From the NCBI RefSeq assembly GCF_002944315.1, contig NZ_CP024311.1:3501-67500 (forward strand): a stretch of 64,000 nucleotides of DNA, given 5' to 3'. Shown piece after piece: positions 56,424 to 64,000 of the stretch. A program made the translations under genes and the position numbers. This DNA is from Rhizobium sp. NXC24 (GTDB taxonomy: Bacteria; Pseudomonadota; Alphaproteobacteria; Rhizobiales; Rhizobiaceae). Numbering within the stretch: position 1 is the first letter of the stretch; each line of letters starts with the position of its first letter. A model generated the notes under the pieces. It searched no databases. It was not told the DNA's origin and saw only the letters and a list, made by a program, of their open reading frames with translations.

Positions 56424-58592
56424 ATGAGCCGCATTGACAAGAACGGGCTTCAGATTGAGCCGGTGCTTTATGATTTCCTCGTCAAGGAGGCCCTGCCAGG
56501 CTCCGGCGTCGACCCGGATACCTTCTTTGCCGGCTTCTCGGCGATCGTGCACGACCTCGCGCCGAAGAACCGCGATCTGCTCGCCAAGCGCGACCGGATG
56601 CAGGCTGCCTTGGATGATTGGTATCGCAAGAACGGCGCGCCGGTGGACATGGCCGCCTACGAAGCCTTCCTGCGCGAGATCGGCTACATTATTCCCGAAG
56701 GCCCGGCCTTCTCGGTCTCGACCGCCAATGTCGATCCCGAAATCGCCTCTATCGCCGGCCCGCAGCTCGTCGTTCCCGTCATGAATGCCCGCTATGCGCT
56801 GAACGCCGCCAATGCGCGCTGGGGTTCGCTTTACGATGCGCTCTACGGCACCGACGCCATCCCTGAGACCGACGGTGCCGAGAAGGGCAGGGGCTACAAT
56901 CCGAAGCGCGGTGAAAAGGTCATCGCCTGGGTGCGTGATTTCCTCGATACCGCCGCGCCGCTTGCCGGTGCGAGCTGGAAGGACGTCACCGGCTTTACTG
57001 TCAAGGACGGCGCATTGGCGATCGCAACGAAGAGCGGTGCTACGGCTTTGGCCGATGCTGGGCACTTCGCAGGCTATCTCGGCGACGCCAGCGCTCCCTC
57101 GCATATCCTGCTGAAGAACAATAGCATCCACATCGAGATCGTCCTCGATGCCGGCACCGAGATCGGCAAGGCCGATGCGGCTGCTATTTCTGACGTCCGG
57201 CTGGAATCGGCGATCACCACGATCATGGACTGCGAAGATTCGATCGCTGCCGTCGACGCCGAGGACAAGGCCGAAGTCTATCGCAATTGGCTCGGCCTGA
57301 TGAAGGGCGACCTGACGGAGGAAGTTTCCAAGGGCGGCAAGACCTTCACCCGCCATCTCAATCCGGATGTGACCTACACGGCGCCAGATGGCGCGAGCTT
57401 CGAGCTGCATTGCCGCTCGTTGATGCTGGTGCGCAATGTCGGCCACCTCATGACCAATCCGGCGATCCTCGACCGCGACGGCCATGAAGTGCCTGAGGGC
57501 ATCATGGACGCCATGATCACCGGCCTGATCGCGCTCTATGATATCGGGCCGAACGGCGGGCATAAAAATTCCCGCGCCGGCTCCATGTATGTCGTCAAAC
57601 CGAAGATGCATGGCCCGGAAGAGGTCGCCTTCGCCGTCGCGATCTTCTCGCGCGTCGAAGATGTGCTCGGCATGCCGCGCAACACCATCAAGATGGGCAT
57701 CATGGACGAGGAGCGCCGCACCACGGTCAATCTCAAGGAAGCAATTCGCGCTGCCAGCGAACGCGTCGTCTTCATCAACACCGGCTTCCTCGATCGCACC
57801 GGCGATGAGATCCATACCTCGATGGAGGCGGGCCCGATGATCCGCAAGGGCGACATGAAGCAGGCAGCCTGGATCGCGGCTTATGAAAACTGGAATGTCG
57901 ATATCGGTCTGGAATGCGGCCTTTCCGGTCACGCGCAGATCGGCAAGGGCATGTGGGCCATGCCGGACCTGATGGCGGCGATGCTGGAGCAGAAGATCGC
58001 GCATCCGAAGGCCGGCGCCAACACCGCCTGGGTGCCGTCACCGACGGCCGCGACGCTGCATGCGACCCACTATCACCGCGTCAACGTCGCTGAGGTCCAG
58101 CAGGGCCTGAAAAGCCGGGCTCGCGCCAAGCTTTCCGACATTCTTTCCGTTCCGGTCGCGTCCCGCCCGAACTGGACGCCGGAAGAAATCCAGCGCGAGA
58201 TCGACAATAATTGCCAGGGCATTCTCGGCTATGTCATTCGCTGGGTCGATCAGGGCGTCGGCTGCTCCAAGGTACCGGATATCAACAATGTCGGCCTGAT
58301 GGAGGATCGCGCCACGCTGCGCATCTCGGCGCAGCACATGGCCAACTGGCTGCACCACAAGGTCATCACCGAAGCGCAGATCGTCGAGACCATGAGGCGC
58401 ATGGCCGCCGTCGTCGACCGGCAGAACGCCGGCGACCCGCTCTACAGGCCGATGGCCGGCAATTTCGATGGCTCTATCGCCTTCCAGGCGGCGCTTGATC
58501 TCGTCCTCAAGGGTCGAGAGCAGCCGAACGGCTATACCGAGCCGGTCCTGCACCGCCGCCGCATCGAGCTGAAGGCAAAGCAGGCGGGATGA
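56424..58592 (+). CDS. glcB: Malate synthase G
   Basis: Condenses glyoxylate with acetyl-CoA to malate, for growth on two-carbon compounds and fatty acids. The 722-residue monomeric G type has [63 protein letters not shown], and the C-terminal region [17 protein letters not shown]. The start at 56424 has GAGGAG 9 bases upstream. A GTG at 56415 would be too close to that site. Not linked to glc or ace genes here. Confidence 0.97.
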   Translation: MSRIDKNGLQIEPVLYDFLVKEALPGSGVDPDTFFAGFSAIVHDLAPKNRDLLAKRDRMQAALDDWYRKNGAPVDMAAYEAFLREIGYIIPEGPAFSVSTANVDPEIASIAGPQLVVPVMNARYALNAANARWGSLYDALYGTDAIPETDGAEKGRGYNPKRGEKVIAWVRDFLDTAAPLAGASWKDVTGFTVKDGALAIATKSGATALADAGHFAGYLGDASAPSHILLKNNSIHIEIVLDAGTEIGKADAAAISDVRLESAITTIMDCEDSIAAVDAEDKAEVYRNWLGLMKGDLTEEVSKGGKTFTRHLNPDVTYTAPDGASFELHCRSLMLVRNVGHLMTNPAILDRDGHEVPEGIMDAMITGLIALYDIGPNGGHKNSRAGSMYVVKPKMHGPEEVAFAVAIFSRVEDVLGMPRNTIKMGIMDEERRTTVNLKEAIRAASERVVFINTGFLDRTGDEIHTSMEAGPMIRKGDMKQAAWIAAYENWNVDIGLECGLSGHAQIGKGMWAMPDLMAAMLEQKIAHPKAGANTAWVPSPTAATLHATHYHRVNVAEVQQGLKSRARAKLSDILSVPVASRPNWTPEEIQREIDNNCQGILGYVIRWVDQGVGCSKVPDINNVGLMEDRATLRISAQHMANWLHHKVITEAQIVETMRRMAAVVDRQNAGDPLYRPMAGNFDGSIAFQAALDLVLKGREQPNGYTEPVLHRRRIELKAKQAG

Positions 58593-58607
58593 CCCCTCCA
58601 TCTGGGG

Positions 58608-58758
58608 CCACCTCGATCCTTCGAGGCCTTGTCGCCTGCGCTGGCGCTTTGGCGGCAAGGCGCCTCAGGATGAGGTGGAGAGAGTCTTGCGGCTAAGGGA
58701 AGAGATCAGCCCTCATCCTGAGGCGCGCAGCCGAAGGCGAAGCCTCGAAGGACGAGGG
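58608..58758. repeat. Pair of related hairpin repeats downstream of glcB
   Basis: Hairpin A spans 58608-58678: CCACCTC with GATCCTTCGAGGC against GCGCCTCAGGATGAGGTGG. Hairpin B spans 58710-58758: CCCTCATCCTGAGGC against GCCTCGAAGGACGAGGG. The two share the CATCCTGAGGC/CCTCGAAGGA sequence theme, which is common in interspersed rhizobial and bradyrhizobial repeats. Confidence 0.6.
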
Positions 58759-58800
58759 CGGGTAGGGCGGTATAATATCGGACCTCAGTTCCCCAAAACA

Positions 58801-58834
58801 AAAAGGCCGCCGGACATCGATCCCGCGGCCTTTT
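58801..58834 (-). terminator. Terminator of the L,D-transpeptidase gene
   Basis: AAAAGGCCGC (58801-58810) pairs with GCGGCCTTTT (58825-58834), ending in a T-run on the minus strand, 23 bases after the gene's stop. Confidence 0.8.
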
Positions 58835-58856
58835 GAATTCCAAATAATGCCAGCGA

Positions 58857-59531
58857 TTACTGGATCACGACGACCTTGGTGGCGTGACCCGGCAGAACGC
58901 GGTTGTAGAGATCGATGACGTCCTGGTTCATCAGGCGGATGCAGCCCGAGGAAGCCGCGGTGCCGATCGAAGCCCATTCCGGCGTGCCGTGCAGGCGGAA
59001 CAGCGTGTCCTGGCCCTTCTCGTTGTAGAGATACATGGCGCGGGCGCCGAGCGGATTTTCGAGGCCCGGGTTCATGCCGTCATCGACATACTTGGCGATT
59101 TCCGGACGGCGGACCGCCATTTCCTTCGGCGGATGCCAGCTCGGCCATTCCTGCTTCCAGGCAACATATGCCGTGCCCGACCATGCAAAGCCCTGCTTGC
59201 CGACGCCGATGCCGTAGCGCATGGCTTCGTTGTTGCCGAGGATGTAATAAAGATGGCGCTCGCGGGTGTTGACGATGATCGTGCCCGCAGCTTCGTCAGA
59301 CTTGTAGGAGACGATCTGGCGGCGGAACTGCGGCTTCACCTTCTGGATCGGGATCGCCGGCAGTTGGAAGCCGTTGTCGCTCGTGACGCCGTAATCATTA
59401 TCGAACGTCTTGACGGTGTCGGAAGCGGAATTGGCGGTAGCGGTCGGCGTGGCTGCGGCAGTGGTGGCGTAACCAGCCGTGGCAAGCGTTGCGACAAGGC
59501 CGAGTGCGGTCATAGCATTGCGGATGCGCAT
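58857..59531 (-). CDS. L,D-transpeptidase (ErfK/YbiS/YkuD family)
   Basis: A 224-residue periplasmic enzyme that makes 3-3 peptidoglycan crosslinks or anchors proteins to peptidoglycan. The N-terminal signal peptide (about residues 1-27) ends at an AAA-type site. The YkuD domain has the catalytic pair in RLHGTPEWASIGTAASSGCIRL, with His and Cys in HGT and SGC. ENPLGARAMYLYN precedes it. The start at 59531 (MRIRNAM) gives the proper signal sequence. Rhizobial genomes carry many such paralogues, so no specific gene name is given. Confidence 0.93.
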   Translation of the reverse strand: MRIRNAMTALGLVATLATAGYATTAAATPTATANSASDTVKTFDNDYGVTSDNGFQLPAIPIQKVKPQFRRQIVSYKSDEAAGTIIVNTRERHLYYILGNNEAMRYGIGVGKQGFAWSGTAYVAWKQEWPSWHPPKEMAVRRPEIAKYVDDGMNPGLENPLGARAMYLYNEKGQDTLFRLHGTPEWASIGTAASSGCIRLMNQDVIDLYNRVLPGHATKVVVIQ

Positions 59532-59711
59532 GGAAGTCTCTTGGTGAGTTGTGACAGGGAATGGGATGGTATCAACCATCTTTGACTACGGTTTATTTTC
59601 TATTAAATTTAGCTTTGCAAGCTGGTGCGGGGCGACAAAATAGCTCCGCTGCGCAAATTAAAGGGACATGGTTTTTTTGCAACAACGCTTGTTCGGTCCC
59701 AGAGGCAATTC

Positions 59712-60200
59712 ATGACGATTTTAAGTGTTTACAATAACAATCCGTTAATAGACGGTCGGCAGTCGGAACGGGCGATGCTTGTACGCAGGGGCGTGCAACT
59801 ATTACTGCACGAGATGCGCCTTGCCGTCTTGCCGGAGCTGCCGCTCGCCAGCGGCCGCCGCGCCGACCTCATCACGCTTTCCGAAAAGGGCGAGATCTGG
59901 ATCATCGAGATCAAATCGTCGATCGAGGATTTTCGCGTCGACCGCAAATGGCCGGATTACCGCCTGCATTGCGATCGCCTGTTCTTCGCGACCCACAAGG
60001 ACGTGCCGCTCGATATCTTTCCGGAAGATTGCGGGCTTTTCCTGTCGGACGGTTACGGCGCGCATATGATCCGCGAGGCGCCGGAGCATCGCCTGCCACC
60101 AGCCACGCGCAAATCGGTGACGCTCAATTTTTCCCGCGCCGCCGCCCAGCGGCTGATGCTGGCCGAATGGGCGACGGGTAAGTCTTTTTCGTCTGAATGA
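59712..60200 (+). CDS. mmcB: MmcB family DNA repair protein
   Basis: A 162-residue PD-(D/E)XK-like nuclease-fold protein: RRADLITLSEKGEIWIIEIKSSIEDFRVDRKWPDYRLHCDRL contains the catalytic-type D...E-x-K pattern (Asp in RADL, EIKS). Caulobacter MmcB is implicated in mitomycin C survival. It is conserved in alphaproteobacteria. The start at 59712 is chosen by homology. The frame upstream is open without support. It is convergent with actR, the two stops being about 3 bases apart. Confidence 0.86.
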   Translation: MTILSVYNNNPLIDGRQSERAMLVRRGVQLLLHEMRLAVLPELPLASGRRADLITLSEKGEIWIIEIKSSIEDFRVDRKWPDYRLHCDRLFFATHKDVPLDIFPEDCGLFLSDGYGAHMIREAPEHRLPPATRKSVTLNFSRAAAQRLMLAEWATGKSFSSE

Positions 60201-60203
60201 AGG

Positions 60204-60794
60204 TTACTTCGGTGCGCGCTTGGCGAGGATTCGTTGCAGCGTGCGGCGATGCATGTTGAGACGGCGGGCCGTCTCGGAGACGTTGCGCTCGCACATTTCG
60301 TAGACGCGCTGGATATGCTCCCAACGCACCCGATCCGCCGACATCGGATTTTCCGGCACCTCGGCCTTTTCGCCCGGCCGTTGCGTCAGCGCCGCATAGA
60401 CGTCGTCGGCATCCGCGGGCTTGGCAAGATAATCGAGAGCACCGAGCTTCACGGCAGTGACCGCGGTCGCGATATTGCCGTAGCCGGTCAGCACCACGAT
60501 ATGCGTATCGTCGCGCCGCTGCCGGATCGCCTCGATGACATCAAGGCCGGTGCCGTCACCGAGACGAAGGTCGACCACGGCGTATTTCGGTGGCGTGGCC
60601 TTGGATTTGGCAACGCCTTCCGCCACCGATTCCGCCGTCTCGACCACGAAGCCGCGCGTCTCCATGGCGCGCGCCAGCCGGCGCAGAAAGGGTCCGTCGT
60701 CGTCGACGATCAGCAATGTCGCGTCGGGCCCGATATGGTCCGCCGCGTCCTTGGCCCCCGCATGAGGGTCGGTGAGCTCTTTATCCGTCATCAT
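60204..60794 (-). CDS. actR: Response regulator ActR (RegA/PrrA family)
   Basis: A 196-residue redox-response regulator paired with ActS. The receiver begins TLLIVDDDGPFLRRLARAME and has the phospho-acceptor Asp in AVVDLRLGDGTGLDV. The C-terminal Fis-like helix-turn-helix is RRLNMHRRTLQRILAKRAPK, nearly invariant in RegA homologues. In rhizobia ActSR controls acid tolerance, nitrogen and carbon fixation genes under low oxygen. The start is one of several close codons; the ATG at 60794 has GGGA 6 bases upstream. Confidence 0.95.
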   Translation of the reverse strand: MMTDKELTDPHAGAKDAADHIGPDATLLIVDDDGPFLRRLARAMETRGFVVETAESVAEGVAKSKATPPKYAVVDLRLGDGTGLDVIEAIRQRRDDTHIVVLTGYGNIATAVTAVKLGALDYLAKPADADDVYAALTQRPGEKAEVPENPMSADRVRWEHIQRVYEMCERNVSETARRLNMHRRTLQRILAKRAPK

Positions 60795-60865
60795 GTTCAA
60801 TCCCGGCGGCAGACCGCCTGCATAGTCCTACTGACTTTAACGACCGGTGTTTTAAGCCGTGAAAT

Positions 60866-62173
60866 TCATTTTGTCGAATTACTGTCGATCAACATTCGCG
60901 GCCATTCAACACGGATGCGTGCACCCGGCGTTTCAGGGTCGCGATTGCCGAAGGAAAGCTCTGCGCCCGAACGTTCCAGCAGGGTCTTGGCGATGAACAG
61001 GCCCAGTCCGAGGCCGCCCGCCGTATCGTCTCGCTGTCGCGTCGTGACATAGGGCTCGCCGATCCGCATCAAGATTTCGGGAGAGTACCCGTTGCCGTCA
61101 TCCTCGATGACGATTGTCAGCGTATCGGGATTATATTCCACCGTGACGGTCACCTTCTTTCGCGCATAGTCGACGGCGTTTTCGATGAGATTGCCAAGCC
61201 CGTACATGATGCCGGCGTTGCGGTTCAGCACGGGTTCGCCGAGGCGCGGGCTCTTTTCGATCAGCTCCAGCTTGATGCCGAATTCCCGATGCGGTGCGAT
61301 GATCTCCTCCATCATCGACGACAGCGTCAGCCGCCGCATATGCGCCTCGTCCTCGGAGGAGAGCGTCGTCAGCCGCCGCAGGATGTCGCGGCATCGTTCG
61401 CTCTGGCTACGCAGCAGCGCCACATCCTCGCGGAAGCGGTCGTCCTGGCTGAGCTCGCGCTCCATCTCCTTGGCGACGACGCTGATCGTTGCCAGCGGCG
61501 TGCCGAGTTCATGAGCCGCGGCGGCGGCCAGCCCGTCGAGTTGCGACAGGTGCTTTTCCCGCTGCAGCACCAGTTCCGTCGCCGATAACGCATCGGCAAG
61601 CTGCGTCGCCTCCATGGAGACGCGGTAGGCATAGAAGGCGGCAAAGGCCATGGTCGAGGCGATCGAGCACCAGACGCCGAGCTGCATTACGCTATGAACG
61701 TTGATCTCGATGCCATCGTACCAGGGCAGCGGAAAAGGCGAGAAGGCAAGGCCCGTGATGCAGATCATCGCCAGCACGATCAGCGCCATGCTGTAGCGGA
61801 TCGGCTGCGAGGCGAAGGAGATGATGACGGGAACGCAGACCAGGGCGGAAAAGGGATTGGCGAGCCCGCCGGTGATCAAGAGCAGCCCGCAGAGCTGCAG
61901 GAGATCGAGGCCGAGCAGCGCAAAGGCAGCCGGCGGCTCCAGGCGGTGCGTTGGCGGATAGCGCAGCGTCAGGAAGAAGTTGATCCAGGCGAGGCAGGCG
62001 ATCAACACGCAGCAGGCCAGCAGCGGCACGGCAAATTTCAGCCAGAAGGCGACGATCATCACCGTCACCGTCTGGCCGCCGACCGCGAGCCAACGCAGCC
62101 GCACCAGCGTCTGCAGCCTGAGCCGCCGGCTGGTGTGGTGATCGTCCTGCGGCTTGGCGTCCGCGTCCGCCAT
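60866..62173 (-). CDS. actS: Redox sensor histidine kinase ActS (RegB/PrrB family)
   Basis: A 435-residue kinase with six transmembrane helices in the first ~200 residues. The quinone-sensing signature GGLANPF lies in a loop between helices. The phospho-acceptor box is AAAAHELGTPLATISVVAKE, and the conserved redox-active Cys is in SERCRDILRRLTTL. The ATPase motifs are LGNLIENAVDYA and GLGLGLFIAKTLLERSGA. The start at 62173 has AGAGGA upstream. An in-frame ATG at 62203 would place it 3 bases from the hrpB stop and cannot be excluded. Confidence 0.94.
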   Translation of the reverse strand: MADADAKPQDDHHTSRRLRLQTLVRLRWLAVGGQTVTVMIVAFWLKFAVPLLACCVLIACLAWINFFLTLRYPPTHRLEPPAAFALLGLDLLQLCGLLLITGGLANPFSALVCVPVIISFASQPIRYSMALIVLAMICITGLAFSPFPLPWYDGIEINVHSVMQLGVWCSIASTMAFAAFYAYRVSMEATQLADALSATELVLQREKHLSQLDGLAAAAAHELGTPLATISVVAKEMERELSQDDRFREDVALLRSQSERCRDILRRLTTLSSEDEAHMRRLTLSSMMEEIIAPHREFGIKLELIEKSPRLGEPVLNRNAGIMYGLGNLIENAVDYARKKVTVTVEYNPDTLTIVIEDDGNGYSPEILMRIGEPYVTTRQRDDTAGGLGLGLFIAKTLLERSGAELSFGNRDPETPGARIRVEWPRMLIDSNSTK

Positions 62174-62205
62174 TTTGTCCAATCCTCTGAAGAAACGGGC
62201 CATTC

Positions 62206-64000
62206 TCAGGTACCACGCGGCTTGGCTCTTGTCGTCGGCAAAGCATCAGCCGGATCCTCCGGCCAGGGATGCCTGGGGTAACGCCCGCGCATATCGGCGC
62301 GCACGTCTTTCCACGATCCTGCCCAGAAGCCGGGCAGATCACGCGTCGTCTGGATTGGCCGGTGCGCCGGCGACGTCAGTTCCAGCACCAGCGGCAGCCG
62401 CCCACCGCCGACGGCCGGATGCTGCTTCAGGCCGAAAAGCTCCTGAACGCGGATCGTCAGCAGCGGTTCTTCGCCTTCATATTGGATCGGATGACGCTGG
62501 CCCGTCGGCGCTTCGAAATGCGTCGGCGCCATCCGGCCAAGGTCGCGTTGCAGCTCATGCGGCACCAGCGACATCAACCCGTTGGAAAGCCCGCCGGCCG
62601 AGATGTCGGAGAGGCCGCGTGCCTCGGTCTGGAATGGCGTGAACCATTCGTCGAGCCGCGAAAGCAGGGCATCGTCGCTCATATCGGGCCATGGCTCCCC
62701 GATCGTCCGGTGCAGGAAGCCGATCCGTTCACGCAATTGCGTCGCCTCTTTTGAAAAGGGCAGGACGGCGAGCCCCAGCTCGCGGATGCCGTCGGCCAGC
62801 GCCTTCGCCGCCCGCTCGCCCGATGGTCGAGGCAAGGGGGTCTCCTCGAAGATGATGGCCCCGAGCCGCGTCACGCGCCGCGCCCGCACTTGCCGGCTGG
62901 TCTTGTCGAATAGGCTCTGGTCCTCGGTGCGGATCTCTCCCGGCAGATGCTCCTCGACATCAGCACGCGCAATTTCCGCCGCTGCCAAGATACGGCCTTG
63001 CGCCGCCCGGCCCGTCAGGTCGGCAATGACAAGCATTTGCGAACCGGCGAGGCGCTCCGTCTCCGGCAATTCGGCGCCGCGCCCGTTCGCCATGACGAAG
63101 CGTCCGCGGCCGCCGCGCTGCAGGGCGATGCGATCGGGGAAGGCATGCAGCAGCAATGAACCGGCCAGGACCTGTACTCCTGCGTCCGCAGCCTTGCTGT
63201 CGCCTGCCGCTGTCGCCAACCGCCCTGCTAGCCGGCGCGACGCCTCCGCGCGTTCACCCTTTTCCGTCTTGAACCGCCGCAGGCGCTCTTCCAGATCGAT
63301 GCTTTGCCCGCCGAGCCCCTGTTCCGTCAGCAATACGGCGAGCATCGCCGCCTCGCGTGCCTGGCCGAACTCCGCTGCTGAAATCACCATGGCCGCTAGC
63401 CGCGGCGGCAGAGCCAGATCGCGCATCAGCCTGCCGTGTGCCGTCAGCCCGTTCTCCGTGTCCAGCGCCCCCAATTGCCGCAGCAATGCCCGCGCTTCGC
63501 CCAGTGTCGTCGCCGGCGGCTGATCGACAAAGGCAAGTGCGGCTGGGTCCTGCACGCCCCAATGGGCAAGATCAAGCGCCAGCCCGGAAAGATCGCTGGA
63601 CAGAATCTGCGGCGGCGTGAAGGCCGGCAGTGCCGCCGTCTGGCCTGGATGCCAAAGCCGGATCGCAATACCAGGCTCGGTTCGCCCCGCACGGCCAGCG
63701 CGCTGATCGGCGGAAGCCCGCGATACCCGCACCGTCTCCAGCCGAGTGATCCCGGTCGACGCTTCGAAAACCGGCAGCCGCTGCAGGCCGCTGTCGATGA
63801 CGATGCGCACGCCGTCGATGGTGATCGACGTCTCGGCGATCGATGTCGCCAGCACGATCTTGCGCGTGCCTTTCGGCGCCGGCCGGATCGCCGCATCCTG
63901 TTCCTTTTGACCGAGATTGCCGTAAAGTGGCGCGATCACTGTCTCCGGCGACAATCGGCCTTCGAGTCTTTCCACCGTGCGGGTGATTTCCGCCTGGCCG
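62206..64000 (-). CDS. hrpB: ATP-dependent helicase HrpB (C-terminal part, cut by window edge)
   Basis: DEAH-box helicase of uncertain bacterial role. The frame is open at the right edge, so the N-terminal ATPase motifs lie outside. Visible are RecA2 motifs V and VI (VLATSIAETSITIDGV, then ADQRAGRAGR), the helical HA2-like region, and the bacteria-specific C-terminal domain ending YEGEEPLLTIRVQELFGLKQHPAVGGG and LVLELTSPAHRPIQTTRDL, which is diagnostic of HrpB. actS starts within a few to some 30 bases of its stop. Confidence 0.93.
   Translation of the reverse strand, partial: GQAEITRTVERLEGRLSPETVIAPLYGNLGQKEQDAAIRPAPKGTRKIVLATSIAETSITIDGVRIVIDSGLQRLPVFEASTGITRLETVRVSRASADQRAGRAGRTEPGIAIRLWHPGQTAALPAFTPPQILSSDLSGLALDLAHWGVQDPAALAFVDQPPATTLGEARALLRQLGALDTENGLTAHGRLMRDLALPPRLAAMVISAAEFGQAREAAMLAVLLTEQGLGGQSIDLEERLRRFKTEKGERAEASRRLAGRLATAAGDSKAADAGVQVLAGSLLLHAFPDRIALQRGGRGRFVMANGRGAELPETERLAGSQMLVIADLTGRAAQGRILAAAEIARADVEEHLPGEIRTEDQSLFDKTSRQVRARRVTRLGAIIFEETPLPRPSGERAAKALADGIRELGLAVLPFSKEATQLRERIGFLHRTIGEPWPDMSDDALLSRLDEWFTPFQTEARGLSDISAGGLSNGLMSLVPHELQRDLGRMAPTHFEAPTGQRHPIQYEGEEPLLTIRVQELFGLKQHPAVGGGRLPLVLELTSPAHRPIQTTRDLPGFWAGSWKDVRADMRGRYPRHPWPEDPADALPTTRAKPRGT

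Noticed and set aside
56358..58004. 548-codon minus-strand open frame opposite glcB
   Set aside because: Antisense shadow of malate synthase G, with no motif or start signal.

Overview
The window is a gene-dense, GC-rich stretch of a rhizobial chromosome. The best fit is genus Rhizobium, or Rhizobiaceae more widely. The evidence is the gene content and order (chvG/chvI next to pckA; hprK, a mannose-type EIIA and HPr; ahcY; a DivL-like kinase; addBA; trpFBA-accD-folC-trxA; hisBHAFE-coaA-hslVU; actSR), a DUF2852 protein and a DUF1402 protein, and two RIME1-like palindromic repeats. I found no rRNA, tRNA, CRISPR array, prophage or insertion sequence. Almost everything is core housekeeping DNA.

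Layout. 1-7.3 kb: end of dnaQ, convergent with secB, then fxsA, and a tightly overlapping run timA-mltA-smr-xre that leads into gyrB. 7.3-16.1 kb: mixed metabolic genes (nitroreductase, DUF2218, glutathionyl-hydroquinone reductase-type GST, PLP decarboxylase, FAH-family enzyme, intracellular PHB depolymerase, DUF2852, YgjP-like metallopeptidase) and a divergent HxlR regulator/SDR pair that looks accessory. 16.3-22.2 kb: trpF-trpB-trpA, accD, folC, then convergent trxA. 22.2-35.6 kb: a long leftward block of addA, addB, a MurU-like nucleotidyltransferase, a TsaE-AmgK fusion, a DivL-like tyrosine-box kinase and ahcY. 35.9-37.2 kb: a rightward GNAT acetyltransferase and GST that interrupt this block. 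37.2-41.2 kb: leftward ptsH, EIIA-Man, hprK, chvG and chvI. 41.6-44.6 kb: rightward pckA, arfB and alkB. 44.6-49.3 kb: leftward hisB, DUF2628, hisH, hisA, hisF, hisE and coaA. 49.5-58.6 kb: rightward hslV, hslU, DUF1402, a cytochrome P450, a 259-bp nested fold-back element, an orphan hyuA-type gene and malate synthase G. 58.8-64 kb: an L,D-transpeptidase (-), mmcB (+), actR and actS (-), and the 3' part of hrpB (-), which is cut by the window edge.

How the genes work together. Cell-wall turnover recurs: MltA, L,D-transpeptidase, the AmgK/MurU recycling pair, and possibly DUF1402. Envelope and metabolic sensing are linked in ChvG/ChvI, HPr kinase, EIIA-Man and HPr, beside gluconeogenic pckA. 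DivL (cell cycle) and ActSR (redox) are the other signalling modules.

The observations most worth a second look are the fold-back element before hyuA, the TsaE-AmgK fusion beside MurU, the lysozyme-like motifs in the DUF1402 protein, MltA without an export signal, AccD without its zinc-ribbon cysteines, AddB without the iron-sulphur cysteines, and several palindromic operator candidates (ahcY, phaZ, pckA, the SDR/HxlR pair).
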